Below are positions 25,632 to 38,218 of a stretch of DNA of 64,000 nucleotides, in pieces. A model generated the notes under the pieces. That model did no database searches. It was not told where the DNA came from and saw only the letters and a program-made list of their open reading frames with translations. Each line of letters begins with the position of its first letter. Within the stretch, counting starts at the first letter, position 1. Origin of the DNA: Numida meleagris (taxonomy: Eukaryota > Chordata > Aves > Galliformes > Numididae). The stretch spans positions 10,945,399 through 11,009,398 of the forward strand of contig NC_034409.1 in NCBI RefSeq assembly GCF_002078875.1, written 5' to 3'. A program made the position numbers and the translations under genes.

Positions 25632-26392
25632 GAAATGAAGAGCTAAGGAGCCCAGGTGAGGCTGAATCCACCCCTAGTTCCAGACTTGGTAAACAGTTTA
25701 TGTCTACAGGATTGTGTGTGTATAGTAAATAAAAAATATCATCTTAGCGAAGCTTACAAAGTTTAGAAGACTATTAGTCAGTTACCAAGGATCTGTATCA
25801 GCAAGGTGTCTGTTGACACCAAGGTATAAAGGATTGCTACAATAGGCGTAACCTAAGAGGTGTCCCTGCTCAGGGGGAGATCTTGTCGTGCAGCCACTTG
25901 CTGGGCAGGAGAGCACAAGGGGCTCTTGGACTGCTGAGTATTTATGGGATAAGATGATTGAGTCATAGTCATATTCTCTAGTGCATGCTCAATTGGCCCT
26001 CAGCTGTTGAACAAGACATCTGTCCATTAATTCCTCCAGAACCCAGTTTGAGACAGTACTGTAGTTGCTGTCTCCCCCAGCGAGATCTTGGGTGTAACCA
26101 GTTTCCTAGTCACTGTCTGCCTGAACAAGGCCTCAGGTGTAACCAGTACCATAGTCACTATCTGCCTCACCAAGGCATCAGCTGTAACAGCCAGTGTTTG
26201 AGCAAAGCAACAGAAGGATGGAAAATCTTTTGATGGTAGGGAGTACACCACAGAAGGGCAGAGCCTCACATCTAGGTCAGGGGCTGATGGCCCATGGTTG
26301 GGCTGGCATGGGGACCTGAGCCATGGACAGAGTGTGGGATGTCCCAGTCAGCAGGGACAAGGAAGTTTATTGGTGCTCCCAGGACCCTGACA
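25632..26392 (-). mobile_element. ERV LTR (galliform-type), U3 through R/U5, minus orientation
   Basis: Read on the minus strand from 26392: TGTCAGGGTCCTGGGAGC, a U3 with about 45-bp imperfect tandem repeats, a TATA-like CATAAATACTC at ~25945, then AGCCCCTTGTGCTCTCCTGC and TACCTTGGTGTCAACAGACAC, with TATTTACTATACACACACAA further on. This layout is that of an avian ERV LTR and resembles chicken LTRs I recall, but I cannot name the Repbase family. With the 25250-25439 part the LTR is ~1 kb. No gag/pol/env is adjacent, so it is probably a solo LTR. Exact ends and target duplication could not be fixed. Confidence 0.68.
26035..26195 (-). repeat. ~45-bp tandem repeats in LTR U3
   Basis: About 3.5 imperfect units: CAAGGCCTCAGGTGTAACCA + GTACCATAGTCACTATCTGCC, preceded by GAGATCTTGGGTGTAACCAG + TTTCCTAGTCACTGTCTGCC, with a more diverged CAGTACTGTAGTTGCTGTCT unit before them and a partial CAAGGCATCAGCTGTAACAG unit after. 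Tandem repeats upstream of the TATA-like site are typical of LTR enhancers. Confidence 0.8.
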
Positions 26393-28424
26393 GAAAAATA
26401 CATAAGTAAGATAACTGCAGATCTCTACTGACCTCCTGGTTTAGCTCTAGAACTTATAACAACTCTTACTGTCCTGCCATTGTGAGAAGTGACATTCCGC
26501 CGCTTTTCTCCTGCCACACACCCAGGAGTATCTCCCTTGTGTTCAAATGGGCAGGAGAAGGGAAATAGGACTGAAACATCTTCTAGAAAAATCACAAACC
26601 CAACAACAAGCATAAGGTGAAAACAACAAGGAAGAAAAGTAGGTGCAAGGCACTTAGTGATGAAGATGAAGGATCCTGCCCACTCCAAAGACCTTACACT
26701 CAAACTCCAAAAAAAATCCAGCCTACCTTCCTCCTCTCCTGCTTCAATCACGATTTACCTGATAGAATGATGTTAAAACACACAAGGAGAGTTTGAAACC
26801 ATAACTCCTGATATCCTCTAAAATTACTTTCATACTGGGAGGCACATAAGCATTAGCTTTCACAGCACTGCTTCCATACACTGAATGGGATAGTTGTCAT
26901 TCTGCCACAGCTTTTTCAAAAAACATAAGAAATGCAGTAAGCACCTTCACCAGGGGTGGACACCTTCTACCTCTGGCAGTAATGCCACTGGTTCTACACT
27001 GATTTGACTTAGATGAACAATGTATTTTTGCATGAAATCATATAGTATTAATTAAAAAAGAAAAAGCAAACCTCCCTATTTTGAGGAAGGTCAGAAATTT
27101 GACTGGCATGACATAGCCAATGTGGAAATATTTTCTGTTTGATAATTAATTATCTTTTATTGCTCATTTACATTAGCTACTACATTTGTGATCTCCAAAC
27201 TACTTAAAATTACAGCCAGTGTAGTATCTTTTCTCCCCGTCTTAAAACATACTTTATGTGGCTATGGAGCACCCTGTAGCTCTGTCAGATCAACTAGGTA
27301 CAATATGTTAAAGCCTATGCACTGGTGACTCAACTGCTTCCTCTGTTAACAAGTATGGTTGCTGTTAACAAGTATGGAAAAAATAATAACAATAATACAG
27401 CAGATACACAGAATGCCTTAAGGTGCATCCAGGTCCTGTTTTCAGGACATAAGCATACACAGATTTTATCCTACACTCCTAGACTAGAGTTTCAAAATTT
27501 GACTTATATAACAAAGCCATTAGGCACAGGAGAAAAACTACATCAAAAACACCAACAGGGCCTGCATTCTTCAGATTTGAGGTTAAGTTTAGAAGCTAAG
27601 AGATCCTGAAAACTCTTGGATTTGCGTGAACATTTACAGAACACCCAGAACAAACTCAACACTAAGCCACCGTAAGTTCTTTTCCTCACAGATATGCACA
27701 GAGGTATCTGTAAAAGTGATATGAGTACCCACTGAGGATGTGGTAACTGTAGATTTAATTATCTCTGCAAGAAGAGTTTAAATTTCCATCACCAAGAAAG
27801 TCTGAAAACAAAGTCATGATCATTCTTATCTCACTGCTCCCACATGCAGTTATTTAAGAGGTCCTAATGCAGTTGTAGTGCTTTTATTGTGATTCTTATC
27901 TCTCTTCCTTTATGTGGCTTTTATTATGCCTCTAAGAATGCTATTTTGGTAATTGATAGTTTTTCTACTGTGTAATACCATAAGACTAAATCCAGAAATT
28001 TCATGAGTTGGTGTTGAACTATGAGTCTTCTATATACACTCAAACTACTTCAAAATCTGTCATAAATCAGAGATCTAAATTGCCTTGCCTATCATTTTAA
28101 AGCTCCCAAAGCAATAAAACAGCAATGAGATTGTGACCTTGCCTGAGTAAGCAGTATGATGTTTTGATGAGTTGTTATGCTAATAGCTTTTTAACTATTT
28201 GTTCTCAAGCAGTATGCTCCCTTTCAAGAGCGGCAAATTGTACTGCCAGTCTGAGCACTTGCTCAGACACTTGTAAGAAAAAATTGCTCCAGCACACTCC
28301 AAGAACTTGTTGGTCTATTATTTTCAAACAGTTAAGCATGTAATTAAGATTTGCTCATGTTCTATCCCAGGAGAAGGCCATTAAAAATGTGGATATTCTG
28401 TGCACTTTCAGTGTTTACATTCTG
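26393..28424. other. Unresolved intergenic sequence
   Basis: Unique-looking sequence. 28090-28300 contains the 28249 palindrome. No exon or repeat family recognised. Confidence 0.55.
28249..28268. repeat. Perfect 9-bp palindrome with 2-base centre
   Basis: GTCTGAGCA, CT, TGCTCAGAC. Could be a chance palindrome or a dimeric factor site. Confidence 0.8.
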
Positions 28425-28745
28425 TAGAGAAAGGAATTGGAAGAGACCCATAAAGGATCATTGAGTACAGCTCCTGGCTCCACCCAGGAACACCCAAAAT
28501 TCAAACCCTATATCTGAAAGCATTGTTCAAATGCTCCTTGAACTCCAGCAGCCAAGACCACTGCCCTGGGCAGCCTGTTCCATGCCCACTGCACTCTGGT
28601 GAAAAACCTTTTCCTAATATCCAGCCTGACCTTCCCTGATGCAGATCCATGCCTTTCCCTTGGGTCTCATCCCTGTTACCAGAGATACCAGTCCCTGCAC
28701 CTCCACTCCACTCATGAGGAACATTTCAGACTAGACGGCTCAGAT
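28425..28745 (-). mobile_element. CR1 LINE, old divergent 3' fragment
   Basis: Inverted CR1 3' sequence: GGAATTGGAAGAGACCCATA, GGATCATTGAGTACAGCTCC, CCTGGGCAGCCTGTTCCATGC, GAAAAACCTTTTCCTAATATCC, CCAGCCTGACCTTCCCTGATG. It belongs to a different, older-looking subfamily than the copies with CCATCCAACCTG or CATCCAGTCCAACC ends. No reading frame. Confidence 0.85.
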
Positions 28746-31700
28746 ACTTAGCATGAATTGGCCCTAGTCTGCATAATAAATGTGAATTCAGGCAGTCAGA
28801 CTCTTTCTGGTCATCATAATCCACACACACACCTGTAAAGGACTGCTAACAGTAGCTGCTTAAAAGTAGTGCAGTGCAAGTGCCTAAGCTGAGAGAACCT
28901 GACCTCATTTTTGGTAGCTCCATTAATTTTTTGCCACTTCCAAAGCCCTGTGATGATTTTCATATTCCAGCCCAATTTCTTTCCTTGGGATCAAAACAAA
29001 TACAGTGTAAATTATCTTCATTTTCTCTAAGATTTTTATCTTTTGATGTTTCCCAGTAGAATGACAACCGATAGTTTGCTGAAATCAATCTTTTTATCAG
29101 TAATCTCTGTTGTATCATGAATCCTCCTCCTGTGTTTGGTTCTTCCTTCATTGGCTTTTATCATTGCTGAAGACTGAAAAAGAATAATTCCTGTCCTGTG
29201 AAAGCCTTAGTATTTTTCTTAGTATCTTGCAATACTGCATGTAGCCTGACATGCTTCTTTTACTTGTACGTACTTTTGGTTATTTATAGTTTTTTTTTGT
29301 AGAAAAGCAACCTGTAAACTCGCAATAAATAGTAATTTACTTTCATTTTCATCCTCAATTTTCTAAGAGTTTTCTAAATATCAGTTTCTTTTTTATTTAA
29401 AATTACCTTAAAAAAAAAAAAAACAGGATCATTAATGTCTCTGACAGCAACCAGAATTTAAATCTAGGTACACGCCAGATAGAGCTCAGAAGAAAAACAA
29501 ACTTGAATCAGTAGGATGTTTGATGACACTAATTTAATGAAGCATATTGGTGAGACTTACATAATATAGTAAAATTGATCACTCTGATGTCAACACAGCT
29601 GAAAAATCATCTTTTTAAATTTACTTATAGACTGTGCATAATTTGTCATGGACAGAATATTAGAAATGAAAGGTTAAAAGGAGTCTTAAATGAACCTCCA
29701 GTGCTGGCACCTCCAGCATCTGCCTTTTGTGTCAGTCATCTTGCCTACCTTCTCTTGAAGAGATCCAGGGAAGGATGTTCCCCAGTCTCCCTGATTGTAA
29801 ATATACACTCTGGATCTTCTTGTCTAATCATTAGGCATATTTCCCTTTTCTTCCCTTCAGCTGTCATGGAGACAAACTGATCACCGAACTCTTTATGATA
29901 TTACATATTGCCATATTTTTATGCCCTTCATACACTTGATTGAACAAAGTTCATTCCGTCTTTGTGTAGTGATCATGCATTGTTTTATCAGTCTTGGTCT
30001 CTCCCCTCTGGATTTTCTCCAGGTTGTCTTGGTAGTTATCCTACTTACAGTCTTACAAGTTTCTCAAACACCAGCTAAAAATCATAGTCTTTTCTTCATA
30101 ATAAAATCCTGTTTTTAAAATGTCCTGCAATAATTTTTAACTTCCTCAGATTGTCATGAAAATGTCTCAGATTATTGAGTCATATTGAGATATTTCACCT
30201 TCATAAATATTACACTATACTGACTTTTCAAAATTACAGATAACTTCTGTAGTTCAGTAGAATTTTTCTCCCTGACCCTGTTTACTGTAGTATTTATAAT
30301 CCTCCCAAAGGTGAAGTGCAGTTATTCTGCTTATTTTATTTCCTTCAGATAAAATTATGCTAGTTGTTTACTGCGGCTTAAAGTTCACAACCCTGTGTCT
30401 TCCTAGTGAACTGACCAGATAACCTCTACTACTACTTCCTCCTTTCCTGCTCCTTCCCTGCCCTCAAACATCTATCGCTGTCAGTCAAGTTGAACTTTGG
30501 GCCATACACTTGCATAGATTAAATAGTGGTAAAGAAGAGGGCTACAAGCCTCATTCACCTTACCTCAATCTCTCTTCTTTTTCTCAGTTGTTCAGTCTTA
30601 AGTCTGGGAGTCAATAGAAGGAATAAATTTCACCTGGGTTCCATTAGCTGACTGAAATCACAGCTCATAGTTCTGAGTAAGGGCAGAGTAGTGTGGAGCA
30701 GTGTTGAACTCAAGGTGAATGCTCTAACCAAACATAGCTAGTTTTATTTATACAAGAGTAAAAGAAGCACAGCTTCCCAAATGACATATATAGTGGCTAC
30801 TAGGCACATTCCTTGGCTATATTAGTCATGTTGTAGACTCCAAAACAAAGCCCAATATAATTTTTTTTAGGAGACCATGCATCCTGCTCAGTGATCTTGT
30901 TTAACCAGTCTTCTCCCTTTAAGAGACATTTAAGTATTTGCAGGTACAGAAAGCTCATCCTGCAGTTCATTCCTGATGGCACACAAAGAGGTCAAACCTA
31001 TCTAAATCCCTAAACTCATATTTGCAGATCACTTTACAAGCAATGACTTTTTATGAGGAACACACTCCCAGTATACTGTTACACACTCTCTGAAAACTCT
31101 TCTGAATTCAGGGCTGGATTCAAGATCTACCCCCAAGGATTATCTTTCATTTCTTTGCACAGTCCTACAGATTTGTGCATTCCATAACTGCGCTTTTCTG
31201 TATTCACGGAGCATGACTATAGCTGTCAGAGAAAGACAAACACATCTCTGCAAGTATTTATCTAGGAATCTGGCTTTCTAAGAAACTATAGTCAAATCAT
31301 GAAGTCAGTACAACTAAACTCTGGGAAAGCCTTTCTTTTGTTATCGATAGGAAAAAGAAAAAAAAAAAGAGGTTAAATTCACTGCTTCCAATGGAACTCC
31401 AAATATGGACTTGTTCAGAAGTGGTTTCTTGATCTTGGACAAGGGATTTATTTTACATGTTAAGTATTCTTAATTAGAAAAAAATGTATATGGACAGATT
31501 TCCACCCAAATCACGATGATATACTAAGGACTAATTTCTTAAAAGCATTTATAAACTTCTATGAGATCATTAGAAAGAGCCTGCTTAATTAAGTACTGTT
31601 ATCATACTGTCACCTGAAGGCTCAGTGGAGAAATTGTGGGTTCTTTTAATAGCAACAAATTTCTTTAAAGGGAATACATTGACTCCTAAATACAAAGTCT

Positions 31701-33292
31701 AAAGGATGATAGACATAAGTGGGCCACAGAATGAAAGATCTGTTAAAGAGGCAAATGATTATACACACTGCAGCCGTGTGTCACAAGCATTTAGATGATG
31801 ATGGCCACACATCTGTTAATTACATGGGAAGACAATTTACGTCAGATGGTCAGCTTGGACACCATTCCTGAGCGATGAGAATGTCCCTTCAGCAGGTGTT
31901 CAGCTTGCTGACTGTTGCAATTCAGAACTGAAAAGAAGAGCTTTGCTTGGGCAGCAAAGGATTTCTGCACAGGGGCATCAAAGTGTCTCTTTTGTAACAA
32001 AAGATGTCCTAGAAATCTAGTCCTGTACATAGATACAGAAAAAAAGACTTGAATATTCATTTCTTTCCTGCTTGTGTTATTTTAAGGATTCCTTACCTGT
32101 CACCACATAGCTGATCTCAGCCCTTATCTGTCCCTTCTGTTGTGGCATTACAGCCAAAATCTTTTCTCCTGGTTTAGTTTCCATCTGGATATATTCCCTA
32201 ATACTGTGAACCTTGAGGTAGTACAAATGAATCAGAAAGAGCACAGAGGATGGTAAGAGTACAGGACCTACTTAATTACTGTAAACTCATATCTAAGATT
32301 TATATCAAACACGGCCTCAGGCAGCTGGGCACCAAATTTAACCTCATACTCGCAGTCAGGTTTGCAAGATAGCAGACAGGAGGGCTTCCTCAGTCAGAGG
32401 AAGCAGAATCAATGTGCAGTTTCTAGACATCTAATAGAAGATTACCCATGTTCTAACAATTCATTTTAAACATCATTTCATCATTCATTATTGATTAAAC
32501 TGTAGTTCTATCACAGTTCACATAAAGGGTAGCATCTTGTTGCTAAGCTAAGAATCAGATCTAAAAACATTTAAGGTATCACCATATTGATGCTAATTCA
32601 ACCCAGAGAACAGTAAAAAATGTATGGAAAAGAATGAAAGACCGTTTTCAAATGGTCAAATTCTCGTGCTTATATTTCCAACGCTTCAAAATCTGAGTCC
32701 AACTATGCTGGAATTCAGGAATGCACCAAGTCAGCAATAATTTCTGTCAGGTGAAATACAGTTGCATAAGCAAAAGTTTGATATAGTAAAAATAACAGCC
32801 TAAGAGAGGCTGCACAGCATGAAGTATTATTGTAAAAATTAAAATGAAATAAAATGATAGTGTAAGCTAGAGAACTTACAAGAGAGCTTAAAAGCAAAGA
32901 CTGAAATAGTCTTGGATTGAGTTGCTAATGATATATACTGTAGTCTCATTTAAGCTTAATTATTACTGGTAATTCTCCCCACCTCCTTCACTACAATGGC
33001 ATGATACTAGATGACAAATACTTTTCATTCATAGTTTTGATGATAGAACATATATGTTTAAGTACACACAGAAGAAATTTGGGCAACAAGTACTGAGCAA
33101 CCATGGTTAACTGTGTTGCTTGGTCATGGCTCAATATTTGTTTGCTGGCAGCAAGCAGATGAATCATAATCATTTCACACTATCTAGTGCATCTTAGAGT
33201 TTAGTTTTTTATCGCAAGCATCAGGCACGTAGAGATGTCATAGGTCTAACAGGAGGAGGTTCCCTCTGCTGTTTTCTGATGAGCTCAAAATA
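28746..33292. other. Unresolved intergenic sequence
   Basis: 4.5 kb of AT-rich DNA with occasional A or T runs; nothing gene-like and no recognised transposon. Confidence 0.55.
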
Positions 33293-33785
33293 CGTAGGTT
33301 GTTCTGAAAGCAATAACTCTTATTTATTTCCATGGAAACTACAACAGGTACAAAGAACACAACAACACTTGAACAAATTTTTAGCTACAAAACACTGATT
33401 TTCAACTCAGTCACCACCATTAGCTATGCATTTTCACCAGCAATTAACAACAGCCTGCATGCTGCAATCATTAAAATTTGCGTCAGTGGAGGTGATCCAA
33501 GTTACTCTGCCAAGCAATCATATGGAATTCTGTGTCTTCCAACATGCCAGGAGTCAGCTGTTTGGGTAATCACAGCTCAGGCTTGCCAGGGTACCTTGTC
33601 TTCAACTAGGGTGAACCAAAGCCCAAACAGCTGGTACTGGAATCAATGACAAATCTCCAAACTCTCCACTTAGCTGTGAAACCAGCCACCCCCCACACCA
33701 CCCCACCATAGAGATGACATGAGAAGTGTCTATTAAAAAAAAAGGAACATAGAAGTCATAGCTCATTTTGACTTTTGGTACACTA
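33293..33785. mobile_element. Mariner-type DNA transposon, internally deleted (Mariner1_GG-like)
   Basis: The left end GGTTGTTCTGAAAGCAATAA and the following TTATTTATTTCCATGGAAAC, TACAACAGGTACAAAGAACAC and GTCACCACCATTAGCTATGC closely match my memory of chicken Mariner1_GG. The right end, CTCATTTTGACTTTTGGTAC at ~33761-33780, resembles the opposite terminal repeat. A full copy is over 1 kb, so this ~490-bp copy has lost most of the transposase gene and cannot encode it. A perfect 12-bp inverted repeat sits inside (33555-33566 / 33622-33633). The right boundary is less certain. Confidence 0.75.
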
Positions 33786-34867
33786 AAAGTCCTGTAGTTA
33801 AATAAATTAAAAATAGGAATTTTTAAATTCTACAGTGGCACAGAACATGCTAGCTGTTGCTGTGTTTTACCTCTGTCAGAAAACAATAGTCTAGTAAGGA
33901 GAATTTCAAATAAGTCATTTTTAATATTTAACTAAGCTTATCATAAATAGTGAATTGACAAGGAATAAGGTACACTTGGAATATTGCTTGTTATTTTTAT
34001 GTAACCTTTATTGCTTAATCACACAATGACATGTCAGTAGTGATCAAGAAAAGATAAGTGAGACCATTTATGAGGAAATAAGTTATTTACATTCTATTAT
34101 TGAATATTTTATGACACTCATATAGTGTGTATCTGCTCGATAGTGTGTGTAAGAACAAAAAACAAAGATAACTGGTATGTTCTTTTTTGTCAACAACCAC
34201 ATATATGATATGGACTTTTATGATTTATTTGACGGCATTGTGAAAATATATATATACATATTCCAAATAATCAATTTAGAGGTATGCAGTTCTAATATAT
34301 TTTTCATCATTAAAGTGAATGATAAAATATTCATACGTAAAATTGATATGTATGTATAATACATTTCTAAAAAATGTCTTACAGGAGAAATGGACAAGAA
34401 TCACTGCAAACAAAAGCTGGTCTGAGAGCGAGGCAGCCAGCAAGCTGAGCAGCCTGAGCACTCACTGCCAGCAAGTACAGTCATCCACCTACTTGCTGGC
34501 TACTTGGAGAGCATTTCATTATATAGCATCAGCATTTTTCTTGTCTTTTACTACAGCTGAAATTTATCAACTGCTGTGAACATAGCACTTCTCTAGATTA
34601 TTAATCCAGTACACTGTTTGCTCTACAAAGTAACATGTATAGTCAAGAGTACTCAAAGGTTTGTCTTTAGATGTTTTGTTGGCAGTAACAGGGCATGGCC
34701 AGAAAGAATCCTTTGCATAATAAAGGGCAGAGTTGATTTTGTGCTGCTGTGTAGAGTGAAATACCCTAAATTGAAGGTTCTTGGGTGATTTAATCAGAAA
34801 AGCTCCAGATTAAAAATTTCAGTTCTTCTGTCCTCCAAGATTAATAATCTTCTGTGACCTTCCCTCA
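33786..34867. other. Unresolved intergenic sequence
   Basis: Very AT-rich; short AT dinucleotide run near 34248. Nothing recognised. Confidence 0.55.
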
Positions 34868-35126
34868 TAACTAGCAATGAGAGGGAATGACCTCAAGTTG
34901 CACCAGCGGAGATATTAGGAAAAACTTCTCCGAAAGCGTGGTCAGGCACTGGAACGGGGTGACCAGGGAGGTGGTGGAGTCACCAACTCTGGAAGCGTTC
35001 AAGAAATGTGGAGATGTAGTACTGAGGGACATGGTTTATTTGGCAATATTGGTGGTAAGTGAATGGTTGGATTGGATGATCTTAAAAGTCTTTTCCAGCC
35101 TTAACATTTTTATGATTCTGTGATTC
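34868..35126 (+). mobile_element. CR1 LINE, 3' fragment
   Basis: Starts CTAGCAATGAGAGGGAATGA and carries the RT C-terminus ([32 protein letters not shown]) and 3' UTR (TTGGATTGGATGATCTTAAA, TCTTTTCCAGCCTTAACA, TTTTATGATTCTGTGATTCA). It is of the same subfamily type as the 22.6 and 57 kb copies but on the opposite strand. 5'-truncated. Confidence 0.92.
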
Positions 35127-36584
35127 ATTTAGGACAGCCTGTCCACTGACTTTGAGATTTGCCCATAAATTTTCTCCTGGCTGCAGTAGGCTGTAGCTGG
35201 TAAGTATTACTGTTTGCATGAGAAAATATGGAGAAAGTAACATGGATTTACTGCAGAGTCAGAGGTTTAGAAATGTGTTAGGAACAGTTGCAAGAGTAAA
35301 CTTTAATCTAAAGTTAAGAACTAATTTAATGGAACTCTAGACTGAAATTCTTCTCACAAAATGGTACTGCCTTTTAAGAAAGCATCAAAGCAGCTTGCTT
35401 CCTCTGGAGTACTTGATAGCAATATATTTTCTTTAAGACATTTCCATCTGTGCCTCTTCGAGCAGTACAGAACTGCCAGCTAACCAGCTGCATTTCACTT
35501 AGTGCTGCTGGGAACAACATGCTAATATTTGTACAAACAGTTTGTTCTCTTTATTTCACAGGGAAAAAAATCATACAGTTTCCAACTGCCTCTAAATTTC
35601 AGCCTTCCTGCATCTTGAAGGACAATCACATTTTCAAGTTAAGTAAGCAGGAAATGGAAGCTAATGGCTGAGCAATCAGGGGAAGGACCTCTGCTCTAGT
35701 AACTTGCCTGAGTTTTGCTGAGCCATAGCTGTGGGAAGTGCAGGGATACGAAAATAACTTGTCCTTTCAAACACTGTCTGTGAGATCATGTGATAGCGTT
35801 TGCTACGAAGAATGAACTGCTCAACAGTAAAGAAATTAATATCAGAACTGACACTCCCTTATTCAACTCACTTATAGGACAATACATTTCTCAGTTTGCT
35901 TCTTACAGTTACAGGGCACTAGGGAAAAAACAGACACAACTGAGTACTCAGTGTTTATTACATATACATGTGCACATCAAGGATAATTAAATAAACTCTG
36001 CTGCTCTTGTAGCTTCAGCATTGCAGGTGCCTGGCAACCCCACCAGTGTTCTTATTCCTTAAGCTAAGTACACAGAAGGATATTCTACTCTGATACAGAG
36101 CAGATTTAGAACAAATTCCCTAATGCCAGTAGAATAATACCAGTAGAGCATTAATTCAAAAATCAGGACCAGGCTCCCATTTTTCAACTTTGGTAAACAG
36201 CTGACAGTATTTCCTCCTGTTCACATTTGGGTATCTTGACTTGGATTTCTTGCTTGTATCATAAACTGAGGTCACAGGAATACATGCTAGCAAAGTAAAA
36301 GTTTCACGTCAATTGCTATTTGGAATATTTCAGATTTTAAATGTCCTTCTTTTGTGTGTAAAACTACTGTCAAATAATGTGATAAATTGCCAGTGCTTAA
36401 GAATCATCTCAGAGGTACTGAGCTGTCACTGTCTCAGCTTTCAGAAAGATTCTTAAAAACCTTAATAATCCATGATTCTTTTACCAAGATTTGTGTTCCC
36501 CTGGAAAATTTCAAGCTTTTCTTGAATTAATGTAGCCCACTTCTAAAGAGAACAATTTTTGCAAGATCTATCTGATCCATTTGT
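35127..36584. other. Unresolved intergenic sequence
   Basis: No repeat family or exon recognised. Confidence 0.55.
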
Positions 36585-36935
36585 GAAGGGTCTGATTAAT
36601 GTTTATAAATACCTAATGGGAGGTGAGAGGCAAATGGATGAGGCCAGGCTTTTAGCAGTATGTAGTGAGAGGACAAGGAGCAATGGCCTAAAATTTGAAC
36701 AAAGGAAGTTCCATACAAACATGCAGAAGAACTTCTTTACAATAAGAGTGACGCAGCACAGGAACAGGTTTCCCAGAGAGGTTGTGGAGTCTTCTTCTAT
36801 GGAGATATTCATGACATGTCTGGACACCTACCTGTGCGACCTATTGTAGGTTACCTGCTTTAGCAGGGCAGTTGGACTTGATGATCTCTTGAGGTCCCTT
36901 CCAACCCCTGTGATGCTGTGATTCTGTGGTTCTGC
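36585..36935 (+). mobile_element. CR1 LINE, 3' fragment with open C-terminal frame
   Basis: An uninterrupted frame reads [20 protein letters not shown] ... RKFHTNMQKNFFTIRVTQ ... REVVESSSMEIFMTCLDTYLCDLL and stops at 36847-36849, the normal CR1 ORF2 end. The 3' UTR follows: TTGGACTTGATGATCTCTTG, GGTCCCTTCCAACCCCTGTG, ending in GATGCTGTGATTCTGTGGTTCTG. 5'-truncated, but relatively young by its open frame. Confidence 0.93.
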
Positions 36936-37618
36936 ATTTTGAAGGAAATGTTGTGCAGCAGCAAAAAAATCAGTGGGAACTGAAAAGCTGCAGGTTGTGG
37001 AGGACAGATGGTCATTTTACTGAGCAGCAAACTGCTGAGTGGCTGCAAGTCAGAGGGCTTCTGAGGAATGCTGGGAGGCAAAATCACATGTATCTTGAGA
37101 CATTTACGAAGAGTTGTGTTATTTTTGCAGTCCCAGTAAGCACCATTCAGTAAACTGAAAGATCAACATCCCACAGCAATAATGGCAAGCAAATCTGGAA
37201 AAGTATTGCTTGGGAGCCTCCCCCAACAACTGAAAATATATGTTTGTTTCATTTTTACCAATTCATGGCAGTAATAGTGCTGGTATAACGTGACAGAAGA
37301 AAAATTCACAGCCAAAGTAATGAAAATTCTATCAATTAAACTTGGCAACTTGATGGATAAAAAAAATCATAGCCATACACCCTTCAACATCTGTCACAGA
37401 TGCTAGGAAGATTTCAAGACTCTAGACCAGTTAGTACCAAAAAAGTTCTTGAATAGTGATCTGAAACATCAAAATGAATGTAGTCTTTAAAAATATCTTC
37501 AGAAGATGTTATAACAATATCAAAGTTCAAAATTTATTTTCAAGACAACCACAAAGCTATATCCCTCATTCAAGAGAGCTCCTAAAAGCACATGCTTATG
37601 AAATAAAATTCTAATAAT

Positions 37619-37672
37619 CACTTCCACACTAAGTGAAAGTGGAAGCAATTGATTCCACTAAGTGTGGAAGTG
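37619..37672. repeat. 17-bp inverted repeat with nested inner stem
   Basis: CACTTCCACACTAAGTG (37619-37635) pairs with CACTAAGTGTGGAAGTG (37656-37672) with one mismatch. The ~20-base centre contains a further GTGGAA...TTCCAC pair. No transposon family was recognised around it. Confidence 0.88.
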
Positions 37673-38218
37673 CCTAAGTTCTCCAGAAATTTCAAATGAC
37701 TATGCTGGTTTTCATGACAGAAAACAGTACAAATAAATAATAGGCAAGTCAACACTAAATATTAGCCTATTCTGCTTTATAGCTGATTTCTATACAGCTA
37801 GAATATTAATGGTTACTAAAAATTATACACTTGCACCATTTCAGAAAAGTTTCTAAACATTTTTGTCATTTTTATACTCTTTACTCAAAGTAAAAACACT
37901 TTACTATGTTCTTCTAAGGAGAAAAATATATATATGAAGACATTTAGCTTCTTTCTAAAACATTTCAAGATCTCAGCATGAAATTACATTTCTAACACAA
38001 GACGTAGCCATTGCTCAAGTGAAACAGTGCAATGAAGAATTCAGACAAGAAGCATCTGAAATCGTAAAGCATCTCAGGAAATACCTAAGATTATTCACTG
38101 TGCCAGCTTGAAAACCCTAATGAGAAGGAACCGCCGGAGGAGTTATTCGGTCCTTTCAAGGATACTCCCCAGACATGATCCTCCTCAGGAAGCTATCTCC
38201 AGCAGTTATGTAAAACAT

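Noticed and set aside
26035..26195. Coding repeat protein in the ~45-bp repeats
   Set aside because: Open frames on both strands follow from the tandem repeat; location and TATA-like site fit an LTR U3 better.
33332..33649. 105-codon plus-strand frame
   Set aside because: Lies wholly in the mariner-like element; threonine/serine-rich reading of non-coding transposon sequence.
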